DNA of 54,131 nt from Nemertoderma westbladi. Lineage: Eukaryota; Xenacoelomorpha; Nemertodermatida; Nemertodermatidae. The position numbers and the translations under genes are program-made. Shown here one piece after another: positions 12,873-23,842 of this stretch. Position 1 is the stretch's first letter. Each line of letters begins with the position of its first letter. Under the pieces are notes generated by a model. That model made no database searches. It saw only the letters and a program-made list of their open reading frames with translations, and was not told the origin of the DNA. The stretch lies in assembly GCA_032718475.1 (NCBI GenBank), contig JAUCBJ010004832.1, positions 1 through 54,131 of the forward strand, written 5' to 3'.

Positions 12873-13360
12873 ATTAGTGAATACATTATGTTGAATTTGA
12901 TAGGTAAATGTTGATAAAGGATATTTGTGAATACATTATGTTGAATTTGATAGGTAAATGTTAATAAAGGATATTTGTGAATACATTATGTTGAATTTGA
13001 TAGGTAAATGTTGATAAAGGATATTTGTGAATACATTATGTTGAATTTTATAGGTAAATGTTGATAAAGGATATTTGTGAATACATTATGTTGAATTTGA
13101 TAGGTAAATGTTAATAAAGGATATTTGTGAATACATTATGTTGAATTTGATAGGTAAATGTTGATAAAGGATATTTGTGAATACATTATGTTGAATTTGA
13201 TAGGTAAATGTTGATAAAAGATATTTGTGAATACAAAAAGATATTTCTGAAAACATTATGTTGAATTTGATAGGTAAATGTTGATAAAGGATATTTGTGA
13301 ATACAGTATGTTGAATTTTATAGGTAAATGTTGGTAAATGTTGATAAAGGATATTTGTAA
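12873..13360. repeat. 50-bp minisatellite, right part
   Basis: Nine to ten further units of the same 50-bp satellite, continuing in phase with the left part across the LINE. A partial duplication (atacaaaaagatatttctg) occurs at about 13,231-13,250. Some units carry gttaataaag or gaattttatagg variants. Confidence 0.95.
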
Positions 13361-13699
13361 TATTCATATTTTAGATTGATTCTATATATATTGTTGATCT
13401 GGGGCGAGCCGCGCTATAAGTTACGCTAATAAGTCGGTCAATCTTTGATTAAATGGAACCAAACTTGTATATTCGATGTATATATGTATTAATTTATTAT
13501 ATATGTATTCTAAAGTATAGGCACAGACATACTTTCATAGTTCATCCGTCAGCCGCTAGGGGAATGTCCAGGTCCATAAATTTTACTGCTACGCAAAGGC
13601 TCAGCTATAGCTTTCGTACTACTGCGATTGCCAAACTTTGTGTATTACAGTACATTGAGTCATAAGCTCGGTACAGTGGCGTACATAACAATGTATAAT

Positions 13700-15322
13700 A
13701 AGGTTGGTGCGCGAAAAAAAATGTTAAATTAGAAATATTCGAATGAGGGGTTACAAGGTGCCCTGAATCGGATGGCGGGGGGTGAGTATAGGAGGAAACG
13801 GTCGAAATGGCGGGTTAAGTAAGCCCGGGAAGCCAATTTTGAAAATCGGCTGTGATTGGCTGCTACCAGGCCCGGTGATCATAATATCTGGGGGGGGGGG
13901 GGGCAGAGGCCAAATCTGGGGGGGGGGGGCAAACCCTTAACTGGGTTTTTGGGGGGCATACAGCAAAGTGAGAGTTAATTTAGTACATAAAGTAAACTCA
14001 ATGTTGTTGAAGAGCGTGTGGGGCGAGCCACGAAGTTGGCGGAGCCTTGGCGAACTGACACTGTTAAAGGAGTATGTCAATAATGGCAAATAGTTGTTGA
14101 CGTAACAATTTCATTAACGTAACATTCAAATAACTTTTTCAGATTTAAAGCTGTCGAATTGAAAATTTGTAGGCATAAATATGTCCAAAACTTGACATTA
14201 TTTAGCGACTTTTTACATCAACAGTTCAGCAGTCTCCCGCTAGATTGCTACATGTCTAAGCATTAAATGTCCTCCCATTTCTTTGCTTTTAATCCGTTTC
14301 AGCGGAAACTTGGCAGAATTGTACTAGACCATTTGCTGTGTCATTTAATCTTTTTCTGAGATCTTAAATCGACTGCTGTTTTCCAGACTGCCTCTAGGTG
14401 TAAAGTGATCAAGGGACATCTGCTTAGATTTTGCTTAAATTTCTTTCGCGTTGACATTTACATAATTTATGTCACGTGCTGCGCGAAGGACCCACTTCAG
14501 GTATAATATGGTTAAGGTTAAGTTACAACAAATTATATATATGGATACCAGCGCAAGCAACCCTCAACACCTAGACTTTTAGATGCAAGCTGGCTCCCAA
14601 ATTACAGACAAATAGACAATGGGTCAACAACAAACAACCCATTGTAGCCAATGAGAGAACCTGGAGCTTTCTGGTATTTTTAGTAATTACAGGTAGGTAG
14701 CTTATTAATGTCATGTAGTATTATATAATTGGACCAAAATGGGATGGTGGGGAGTCAGGTCAGGCCTGTGGGCAGGAGTATGTGAATCCAATAATATTGA
14801 TCACTGGGGTCAACAACAACAATATTATTATTAATTAATTGTGAACAAGACGAATGAACAAGACATGTCTGGGGGGGCAGTGGGACTTGTCTGGTGGGGC
14901 AGTGCCCCCAAAGCCCCCCGCACGATACGGGCCTGGAGGGTAATGGAGGGTAATTTTCGATCCATTCAAATACACATTTAATCTGAATCATTTCATACGT
15001 GGCTTATACTGTACAATATCAATTGAAAACGAAGATTCTTGGGCGTCTTTTGACACTACATTTAATTAAATTCATGGATGAACAATCGTTAATGAACATG
15101 ATGAACTTTGATAAAATGCTGTTCACAATTGTAAACTCGGCAGATTGCCTGACCGTTATGCAAGCACTCAGCTTATTGCATTCGCAGTATTGCAGCTTAC
15201 TCCATTAAGTAGGGTAAACCTACCGACCGCTCTTACTCGATTCATGGCTCCTTGTTACAACTTATTCAATTGTTTCAATTCAAACTAGCCCAACAATTTT
15301 TTCTCGCACCGGCACCAACCTT
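13700..15322. mobile_element. Candidate nested inverted-repeat elements
   Basis: An outer inverted pair has aaggttggtgcgcgaaaaaa at 13,700-13,719 and its complement at 15,297-15,322; the right arm has an extra CGGT. An inner inverted pair has ccaggcccg at 13,866-13,874 and cgggcctgg at 14,928-14,936, with G runs just inside the left end (about 13,891-13,931). No transposase frame lies between them, and I found no clear target duplication for either pair. This may be one old DNA transposon inside another, or chance for the inner pair. The rest of the interval is AT-rich without genes. Confidence 0.4.
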
Positions 15323-15930
15323 GTTGAGCCACCTGTTTTAAAAAACGTTGCAGCCCCCTCCCCCAAATAATGAAACAACAAAGTTATTCAGCTTAAAGTA
15401 ATGGAAGTTTCCATCTTTATTATATCTTAGTTGCGGAGTCTGCATGTGCCATCTGTCGCCTATGCTAAGCTACCGGTACAGATATACTTTATTCATTATT
15501 ATACACGAATGGTATACTGATTAGTTTGTTTGTCAAGCTATATATTTCATGGGAATAATTATTCTTCTAAACGAATCAATTCCAATTGTCTAATTTATTT
15601 GCCTCAATCTCCAAACCCAGAGCCGCAGTCGGCGCACCTGCTATTCCTATATGTAAATTAGTAAATATATGAAGCGGATAGTTATTAGCTTAACTCACTC
15701 ATCCACCCCAAATCGCCCCACTTCAATTGCACTGATGATAAACTCTTTCGCAAATAGTTATCTTACAGGCGGTCCCTTAAAGCGGTCCCTTTCGGTCTAT
15801 AGAGTACTATCGTCGTTCCCCCAGATAGTGCAAAATTACAGTGGAATCTATGTGGGGGGAGCGATGTAGGTATATGAGCTTATTGTGAAATATAATTTGC
15901 GTGGGGGGACTCAGCAATACTCCATTGGAA
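15323..15930. other. Intergenic spacer, nothing recognised
   Basis: AT-rich sequence with short open frames only. It ends where the 32-bp satellite begins. Confidence 0.6.
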
Positions 15931-18900
15931 CCTACCGGTTCCATGGTTCCGCTCTGTGACGAACTACCGGTTCCATGGTTCCGCTCTGTGACGAACTACC
16001 GGTTCCATGGTTCCGCTCTGCGACGAACTACCGGTTCCATTGTTCCGCTCTGCGACGAACTACCGGTTCCATGGTTCCGCTCTGCGACGAACTACCGGTT
16101 CAATGGTTCCGCTCTGCGACGAACTACCGGTTCCATGGTTCCGCTCTGTGACGAACTACCGGTTCAATGGTTCAGCTCTGTGACGAACTACCGGTTCCAT
16201 TGTTCCGCTCTGCGACGAACTACCGGTTCCATTGTTCCGCTCTGCGACGAACTACCGGTTCCATGGTTCCGCTCTGTGACGAACTACCGGTTCCATGGTT
16301 CCGCTCTGTGACGAACTACCGGTTCCATGGTTCCGCTCTGCGACGAACTACCGGTTCCATTGTTCCGCTCTGCGACGAACTACCGGTTCCATGGTTCCGC
16401 TCTGCGACGAACTACCGGTTCCATGGTTCCGCTCTGCGACGAACTACCGGTTCCATGGTTCCGCTCTGTGACGAACTACCGGTTCAATGGTTCAGCTCTG
16501 TGACGAACTACCGGTTCCATTGTTCCGCTCTGACGCGAACTACCGGTTCCATTGTTCCGCTCTGCGACGAACTACCGGTTCCATGGTTCCGCTCTGCGAC
16601 GAACTACCGGTTCCATGGTTCCGCTCTGTGACGAACTACCGGTTCAATGGTTCAGCTCTGTGACGAACTACCGGTTCCATTGTTCCGCTCTGCGACGAAC
16701 TACCGGTTCCATTGTTCCGCTCTGCGACGAACTACCGGTTCCATGGTTCCGCTCTGCGACGAACTACCGGTTCCATGGTTCCGCTCTGTGACGAACTACC
16801 GGTTCAATGGTTCAGCTCTGTGACGAACTACCGGTTCCATTGTTCAGCTCTGTGACGAACTACCGGTTCCATTGTTCCGCTCTGTGACGAACTACCGGTT
16901 CCATGGTTCCGCTCTGCGACGAACTACCGGTTCCATTGTTCCGCTCTGCGACGAACTACCGGTTCCATGGTTCCGCTCTGCGACGAACTACCGGTTCCAT
17001 GGTTCCGCTCTGTGACGAACTACCGGTTCAATGGTTCAGCTCTGTGACGAACTACCGGTTCCATTGTTCCGCTCTGCGACGAACTACCGGTTCCATTGTT
17101 CCGCTCTGCGACGAACTACCGGTTCCATGGTTCCGCTCTGTGACGAACTACCGGTTCAATGGTTCAGCTCTGTGACGAACTACCGGTTCCATTGTTCCGC
17201 TCTGCGACGAACTACCGGTTCCATGGTTCCGCTCTGTGACGAACAACCGGTTCCATGGTTCCGCTCTGCGACGAACTACCTGTTCCATGGTTCCGCTCTG
17301 CGACGAACTACCGGTTCCATGGTTCCGCTCTGCGACGAACTACCGCTACCGGTTCAATGGTTCCTCTCTGTGACGAACTACCGGTTCCATTGTTCCGCTC
17401 TGTGACGAACTACCTGTTCAATGGTTCCGGTCTGTGACGAACTACCGGTTCAATGGTTCCGCTCTTTGACGAACAACCGGTTCCATGGTTCCGCTCTGCG
17501 ACGAACTACCGGTTCCATGGTTCCGCTCTGCGACGAACTACCGCTACCGGTTCAATGGTTCCTCTCTGTGACGAACTACCGGTTCCATTGTTCCGCTCTG
17601 TGACGAACTACCTGTTCAATGGTTCCGGTCTGTGACGAACTACCGGTTCAATGGTTCCGCTCTTTGACGAACTACCGGTTCCATGGTTCCGCTCTTTGAC
17701 GAACTACCGGTTCCATGCTTCCGTTCTGTGACGAACTACCGGTTCAATGGTTCTGCTATGTGACGAACTACCGGTTCAATGGTTCTGCTCATTTGACGAA
17801 CTACCGCTACCGGTTCAATGGTTCTGCTCTGTGACGAACTACCCGTTCAATGGTTCTGCTCATTTGACGAACTACCGCTACCGGTTCAATGGTTCTGCTC
17901 TGTGACGAACTACCGGTTCAATGGTTCCGCTCTGTGATGAACTACCGGTTCAATGGTTCTGCTCTGTGACGAACTACCTGTTCCATTGTTCCGCTCTGTG
18001 ACGAACTACCGGTTCAATGGTTCCGCTCTGTGACGAACTACCGGTTCTATGGTTCTGCTCTGTGACGAACTACCGGTTCCATTGTTCCGATCTGTGACGA
18101 ACTACCGGTTCAATAGTTCCGCTCTGTGACGAACTACCGGTTCAATGGTTCCGCTCTATGACGAACTCCCGGTTCAATGGTTCCGCTCTGTGACGAACTA
18201 CCTGTTCAATGGTTCTTCTCTGTGACGAACTACCGGTTCAATGGTTCTGCTATGTGACGAACTACCGGTTCAATGGTTCTGCTATGTGACGAACTACCGG
18301 TTCAATGGTTCCGCTCTTTGACGAACTACCGGTTCCATTGTTCCGCTCTGTGACGAACTACCGGTTTAATGGTTCCGCTCTTTGACGAACTACCGGTTCA
18401 ATGGTTCTGCTCTGTGACGAACTACCGGTTCAATGGTTCCGCTCTGCGACGAACTACCGGTTCCATGGTTCTGCTATGTGACGAACTACTGGTTCAATGG
18501 TTCTGCTCTGTGACGAACTACCGGTTCAATGGTTCCGCTCTTTGACGAACTACCGGTTCAATGGTTCCGCTCTGTGACGAACTACCGGTTCCATGGTTCC
18601 GCTCTGTGACGAACTACCGGTTCAATGGTTCCGCTCTTTGACGAACTACCGGTTCAATGGTTCCGCTCTTTGACGAACTACCGGTTCAATGGTTCCGCTC
18701 TGTGACGAACTACCGGTCCAATGGTTCCGATCTGTGACGAACTACCGGTTCCATGGTTCCGCTCTGTGACGAACTACCGGTTCAATGGTTCTGCTATGTG
18801 ACGAACTACCGGTTCAATGGGTTCAATGGTTCCGCTCTGTAACGAACTACCGGTTCAATGGTTCTGCTCTGTGACGAACTATCGGTTCCATGGTTCCGCT

Positions 18901-19705
18901 CTGTAACGAACTACCGGTTCAATGGTTCTGCTCTGTGACGAACTATCGGTTCCATGGTTCCGCTCTGTGACGAACTACCGGTTCCATGGTTCTGCTCTGT
19001 GACGAACTACCGGTTCAATGGTTCCGCTCTGCGACGAACTACCGGTTCCATGGTTCTGCTATGTGACGAACTACTGGTTCAATGGTTCTGCTCTGTGACG
19101 AACTATCGGTTCCATGGTTCCGCTCTGTGACAAACTACCGGTTCAATGGTTCTGCTCTGTGACGAACTACCGGTTCAATGGTTCTGCTCTGTGACGAACT
19201 ACCGGTTCCATGGTTCCGCTCTGTGACGAACTACCGGTTCAATGGTTCTGCTCTGTGACGAACTACCGGTTCAATGGTTCTGCTCTGTGACGAACTACCG
19301 GTTCCATGTTTCCGCTCTGTGACTAACTACCTGTTCAATGGTTCCGCTCTGTGACGAACTACCGGTCCGGTTCCGCTCTGTGACGAACTACCAGTTCAAT
19401 GGTTCCGCTATATGACGAACTACCGGTTCAATGGTTCCGCTCTGTGACGAACTACCGGTTCAATGGTTCCGCTCTGTGACGAACTACCGGTTCAATGGTT
19501 CTGCTATGTGACGAACTACCGGTTCCATGTTTCCGCTCTGTGACGAACTACCTGTTCAATGGTTCCGCTCTGTGACGAACTACCGGTTCAATGGTTCTGC
19601 TATGTGACGAACTACCGGTTCCATGGTTCCGCTCTGTGACGAAATACCGGTTCAATGGTTCTGCTCTGTGACGAACTACCGGTTCAATGCTTCCGCCCTG
19701 TGATG
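15931..19705. repeat. 32-bp minisatellite, about 118 units (3.8 kb)
   Basis: Tandem units containing gacgaactaccggttc then (c/a)atggttccgctctg, with the palindrome accggt in each. The left half (to about 17,250) is homogeneous, with gcgac and ccatggttcc variants. The right half is more varied (tttgac, tatgtgac, ttctgc). The variant caatggttcagctctg marks a higher-order pattern: it appears at about 16,163, 16,483, 16,643, 16,803, 17,026 and 17,154, spacings that are multiples of about 32. Around 17,340, 17,545, 17,810 and 17,875 a 6-bp gain (accgctaccgg) recurs. Because 32 is not a multiple of three, all three plus frames cycle through the same peptide; long open frames here are not genes. Confidence 0.97.
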
Positions 19706-21264
19706 CTTCTACGGCGACTCTTGCTGCCCCAAGAGACATGAACATATACAGTATTTTAGCTGTATTGGTAAAATATATGTACATCTACAGTTAGTATCTA
19801 TTAGAAATAAAACGCCAACTTCACCGATTCCCATTAAGCTCAATTAAAAAGGTGGATGGATGAAAGTCAGGTAGAATCAGGATCCAGGTTTACACCCATT
19901 TAGATAGCGTACGTAATTAGGGCAGCCTAAGGGGAAGTGGGCCTCGTTCATTGTTAACGGGCTCCATTCGCCATTGTTCCTGCACAGCTGATCTGAATGA
20001 ACCATCTCTACAGAAGGAATAAATAGTCCTCATTAAATAAATTATTTACAGCCAATAAAAAATTAATAGGCCATTATGATACCCAACTTATCTAATTGAG
20101 ATTATATGAACATCGTCACGGAGATATTCGCGGAGCCTTGCATTGGCGCCGTTACCGGCAAGGCATGCCGGAATAAAAATATTAGTCGTATATAGTCGGA
20201 AATTGAAAGACAGAAAACGGAAGTCAGAAAATAATGAAGTGAGAAAAAGTAAAGGGCATTCAGGACAGATAGTAATTGTAAATCAGAAAAAGGAGTGAAG
20301 TCAGAACTGCGATGAGGTCAAAAAACGGTAGCAACAAAGTTTTCGAACTGACAACTCTTGGGGAGTTACAGCCATGAATGATGGCACATGGCATGACACT
20401 AATCCTCTCGATGGAGCCCACCATTCGCATTTAACAATGATAAGAGGCACCTCAGACTCTCCCACCAATACTAATAATTAATAAGGTTCTAAAGAAATTT
20501 TTTTAAATTTATTAGATTAGAACCTCATGATTTAGGGTTGGGCGTTGGGTTCTGACTAACTAACCATAACCAAAAAAATAAACCAATAAATCAAAGTTAA
20601 AGTGCTGTACGGATTGCTAGGCTACTACAATATTATTACTATACTGTGAGTGTATAGCGAGGGAGACATTCCGCGCGGGCGAGGGGGGGGGGGGGCATAT
20701 TCGTCTAGGACACCGGCAGGTGAAATGCCAATTATACCAGTTGCTCTATTGTATGTAGCACTGTAGTTAATTTACTATCAGTATTGCCTTAGTGCCTTAT
20801 TAAAAATACTGTAGTCCGCCCTAGGCTGTTGGATTGCAATTGTACCGGTGCAGTAGCTGTAGGCAAAAAGGTTGGCTATATTGAAGGAAATAATTTATTC
20901 TTACAACACTACACAACATTACAACAATAATTAAGGATATTATCGTTATTAAATTTTCAATTAATTTAATATATTAATAAATTTATATCGTTATGATTAA
21001 TTTATTTTTAATTTAACGAAACAAAACGAAAAGTTGAAGGAAACGAAACACTTTTTATTTCGTTTTTCGTTTCGTTTAACAGTTTTTCGTTACATTATTT
21101 CTTCGTTTCATTATTATTGCCTAATATGCATCGTTTCGTTTCGTATCGTTTTCGTTTCGTTATGCCATCCCTGGAAGTAAGTACTGTACGCAAAAAACTG
21201 AACATGGGACATCATCACATTATCTAAAATTAGATTCCATAATATTAAGCAGAAACGTAAAACA
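19706..21264. other. Intergenic DNA with small inverted repeats
   Basis: No gene seen. A hairpin-forming pair, aaggttcta and tagaacct, lies at about 20,482-20,527. A poly-G run lies at about 20,684-20,695. The stretch at about 21,010-21,165 is rich in CGTTT/AAACG words and ends in ccatccctgg; it may be the end of a decayed element, but I could not find a partner end. Confidence 0.5.
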
Positions 21265-21268
21265 TTAA

Positions 21269-21583
21269 GGCCCGTTCACATCCAACGGAACGGTACACCG
21301 CGCGGTGTACCGCAGGGCCAACGGCACACCGCTGACTGTGAACGACCCAACAGGTAGTTGTGCGCTAAACCGCGCGGTTTACCGCAGCCCATTTAAACAA
21401 TGTTAAATCAATTAATGTAATTTGCTGTTGAATTCACAGTTGACATATAGACAATCAGTTACCGCAACTGTACCGTTGGGTTGGGTGTGAACGGGAACGG
21501 GCTCCGGGTAGTGTACCGCTGGTTTACCGCTTCAATACCGCCAGACTACTTTACCGCTAGCACCGTTGGATGTGAACGGGGCT
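21269..21583. mobile_element. 315-bp MITE flanked by TTAA
   Basis: TTAA occurs at 21,265-21,268 and 21,584-21,587. Just inside, ggcccgttcacatccaacgg on the left is matched by the complement of ccgttggatgtgaacggggct on the right, with one base inserted. Subterminal motifs such as ccgcgcggt and gtttaccgc are repeated inside, and the body is GC-richer than its flanks. There is no coding sequence. TTAA targets are typical of piggyBac-type elements; a TAA target of PIF/Harbinger type would also fit, so the superfamily is open. Confidence 0.72.
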
Positions 21584-21587
21584 TTAA

Positions 21588-22443
21588 GGGTGTAACTCTT
21601 ACGCCGACAACCGATAACCAAAGCCGGCAACCATTATTAAAGATAATTAAAGCTAATTATCAATTAAGGGAATAAAAGACAAGATCACAGTTTACAGTGC
21701 CATTTTTGTCATTATCGGCTGTCAATTGTTGGCGTGGCGATTCCACCCTACCTACCATTAATACAAATAAATACTGTAGCCCCAATTGTGTTACCAATTT
21801 CATCAGATGGCAGGTAAATACGCACTGCCCAACAATCGACAAAAGTGGACCACTAATTACAATTTATTGTTATGGAAATATTTATTATTTGAACTCCCTA
21901 GGAACTATGGTAGAGTGCAGAACGAACCAACGATATCTTTCCTGCTTTTAATAAACGTTATTGCGAAGATTAATCCGAGCGCCGAATCGAGTCGCAATGT
22001 CTTGCTATCATGCATTTATTATTAATTCAGTAATTACATACTGTATGCCGCCATTCAAATGTAGGTAAATTACATTTAGCGGAAATTGTTGTCGTGTTAA
22101 ATAGTCGGGAGGAACATGGGGGTGCAGCATAATCAAATGTAATAGATTGAGGTATTGTTCCCTGTCCCAGTCCCAATGGGTGGGATGAGCTTGTTGGACT
22201 TAACGATCGATATTTATGAGTGAATTCAACGCAATTACTAGCAAGTTTCGCTTGATAATGTTAAAACATTCTTGACCGTCATCATTGTCAAACATTTGTG
22301 ATGTTTAATCGTTTTGTCACAAAGTGTAAACTTTATCTATTATTAATTAATTATTGTAATATAATGTCCTCATACTATAATATTTATTTGGGTGTGTATT
22401 CATGATTTCCATTAAATTTATTGTGTAATTATCATGTAGACGA
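21588..22443. other. Intergenic DNA upstream of the KCTD gene
   Basis: No clear coding frame. The word caattaaggg followed by tttacagtg at about 21,662-21,700 resembles part of the MITE family at 22,444-22,764 and may be a fragment of it. Confidence 0.5.
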
Positions 22444-22732
22444 CAGGGGGAAAATTGACGCAAATCACATCTCTAATATTTCGCCTCAATGGTAAATTAT
22501 CAATTAAGGGAAAGGAGCTCGTTACAGTGGCATCACGTTATTCTTCTAACCAAAATAATAAACTAAAGTCAACAGCTGATTACTCTCAAAAATAAAACCG
22601 TAACCTGTTCTATTGTGTTTTGTTTATTGTGTTGGTTAAAATGACGAGCCACTGTGACCTGCTCCTTTCCCTAAATTGAGAATTTAACATTGAGGCGGGA
22701 TATTAATTCGCCAAGGCGGGTTTTGCGTCGCG

Positions 22733-22764
<32 letters not shown>
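22444..22764. mobile_element. MITE with ~100-bp inverted arms and a terminal poly-C run
   Basis: The left arm (about 22,444-22,555: gacgcaaatc, cgcctcaatggtaaatt, gggaaaggagc, ttacagtgg) pairs with the right arm (about 22,645-22,740), which has the complements of the same words in reverse order. A 26-base C run at about 22,739-22,764 sits where the G-rich left tip (caggggg) predicts the right tip, so it looks like an expanded terminus. Related copies are at 26,575-26,705 and, in core form, inside the IFT140 intron. It ends just over 100 bp before the KCTD coding exon. Confidence 0.75.
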
Positions 22765-22859
22765 AGTTGATTTACACACTGGGTGTCAATAGTTATATTT
22801 GATTTCTATATATTAGCGAAATAAAAATTTGCTTAAATAAAATAATAATAATATAATGT

Positions 22860-22877
22860 TTTTTTATTGCCTTTTAG
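22860..22877 (+). promoter_or_regulatory. Candidate 3' splice site of the KCTD coding exon
   Basis: A pyrimidine tract (tttttttattgccttttag) ends in AG at 22,876-22,877, only 24 bp before the start codon. This suggests that the 5' untranslated region begins in an upstream exon and that the whole coding region lies in the next exon. The upstream exon was not identified. Confidence 0.45.
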
Positions 22878-22901
22878 ACAATCTTATTAGTTGAAACAAA
22901 A

Positions 22902-23642
22902 ATGTCTTCGGATAGCGATACATTCCCTGCTGTGGTCGAGTTGAATGTAGGAGGTCAGTTTTACTCAACCGCCCTCTCCACTCTCGTCAAAGTACCAGAG
23001 AGTCTCCTCGGACAAATGTTTACCGCGAGCTCCAAAACTCCTCTCCTAAGGGACACTAGAGGGCGTTACTTTATCGACCGAGACGGGATGCTATTCCGTT
23101 ACATTCTCGATTACCTCCGCAACATGAGGCTGGTACTTCCGGACGACTTCCAAGAGAAGGAACGCCTTCGCGAAGAGGCGGAGTACTACAACCTCGCCGG
23201 ACTCGTTAAATCCATCGCCGAGAGCCATCATAAAGGCGTGGCCAATTCCATCGACGCACACGATGGATTCAGTCGGAACGGATACATCACGGTCGGCTAC
23301 CGAGGTACGTTCGCCTTCGGACGCGACGGTCTCGCCGACGTGCAGTTCCGCAAGTTGAACCGGATCCTCGTCAGTGGTCGGGTCGGTTTATGTCGTGAAG
23401 TCTTCAAGGATACGTTGAACGAGAGTCGCGATCCGGATCGCGGTATGTCCGATCGATACACCTCGAGGTACTTCCTCAAGCACACGTTCCTCGAGCAGAG
23501 CTTCGACCTGCTGCAGAGAGCCGGATACCGGATGGCCAGCTGCTGCGCCTCCGGAGTTAGCAATGTGGCCGGATCCGGGGAGATTGAGAGCGAAGAGATG
23601 AGATGGAATCATTACAACGAGTTCGTGTTTGTTCGCGAGTGA
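22902..23642 (+). CDS. KCTD8/12/16-family BTB (T1) protein, GABA-B receptor auxiliary subunit type
   Basis: A 246-residue protein, complete in one exon, starting at an ATG with A at -3 (caaaaATG). Residues 10-105 form the T1/BTB tetramerisation domain (VELNVGGQFY, FIDRDGMLFRYILDYLR, EAEYYNLAGL). Residues 126-246 form the H1 domain found only in the KCTD8/12/16 group (NGYITVGYRG, DTLNESRDPDR, YTSRYFLKHTFLEQ, ending YNEFVFVRE). In vertebrates T1 binds the C-terminal tail of the GABA-B2 receptor and H1 controls how fast the response desensitises; the protein acts as a cytosolic tetramer. It is shorter than human KCTD12 (325 residues), lacking most of the N-terminal extension and the long T1-H1 linker. 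It may represent the single pre-duplication member of the group, so I give no paralogue symbol. The coding sequence is GC- and CpG-rich against AT-rich flanks. Confidence 0.95.
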   Translation: MSSDSDTFPAVVELNVGGQFYSTALSTLVKVPESLLGQMFTASSKTPLLRDTRGRYFIDRDGMLFRYILDYLRNMRLVLPDDFQEKERLREEAEYYNLAGLVKSIAESHHKGVANSIDAHDGFSRNGYITVGYRGTFAFGRDGLADVQFRKLNRILVSGRVGLCREVFKDTLNESRDPDRGMSDRYTSRYFLKHTFLEQSFDLLQRAGYRMASCCASGVSNVAGSGEIESEEMRWNHYNEFVFVRE

Positions 23643-23836
23643 TAAACATCGTCATTTGTATATAATATTCAAGCTGGTTGATTTGGTTTGTTTTACATTA
23701 GAAAGTAGACAGCTGAGCTACTAAGAGCACAAGAGGCACAACTTACTAAAAAAAATTTCTCACCCTTTTAAGGTTCTGTATGTGCATACAGTATAATGCG
23801 TGATCTTTTATATAATTAATTATTACTGTGCAGTTT

Positions 23837-23842
23837 AATAAA
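23837..23842 (+). terminator. Candidate polyadenylation signal of the KCTD gene
   Basis: AATAAA about 195 bp after the stop codon, the first canonical hexamer downstream. T-rich sequence follows within about 60 bp. Confidence 0.5.

Noticed and set aside
15901-17635. Series of overlapping plus-strand frames rich in FRSVTNYRF-like peptide
   Set aside because: Satellite translation. The unit is 32 bp, so frames rotate; indels between units break every frame.
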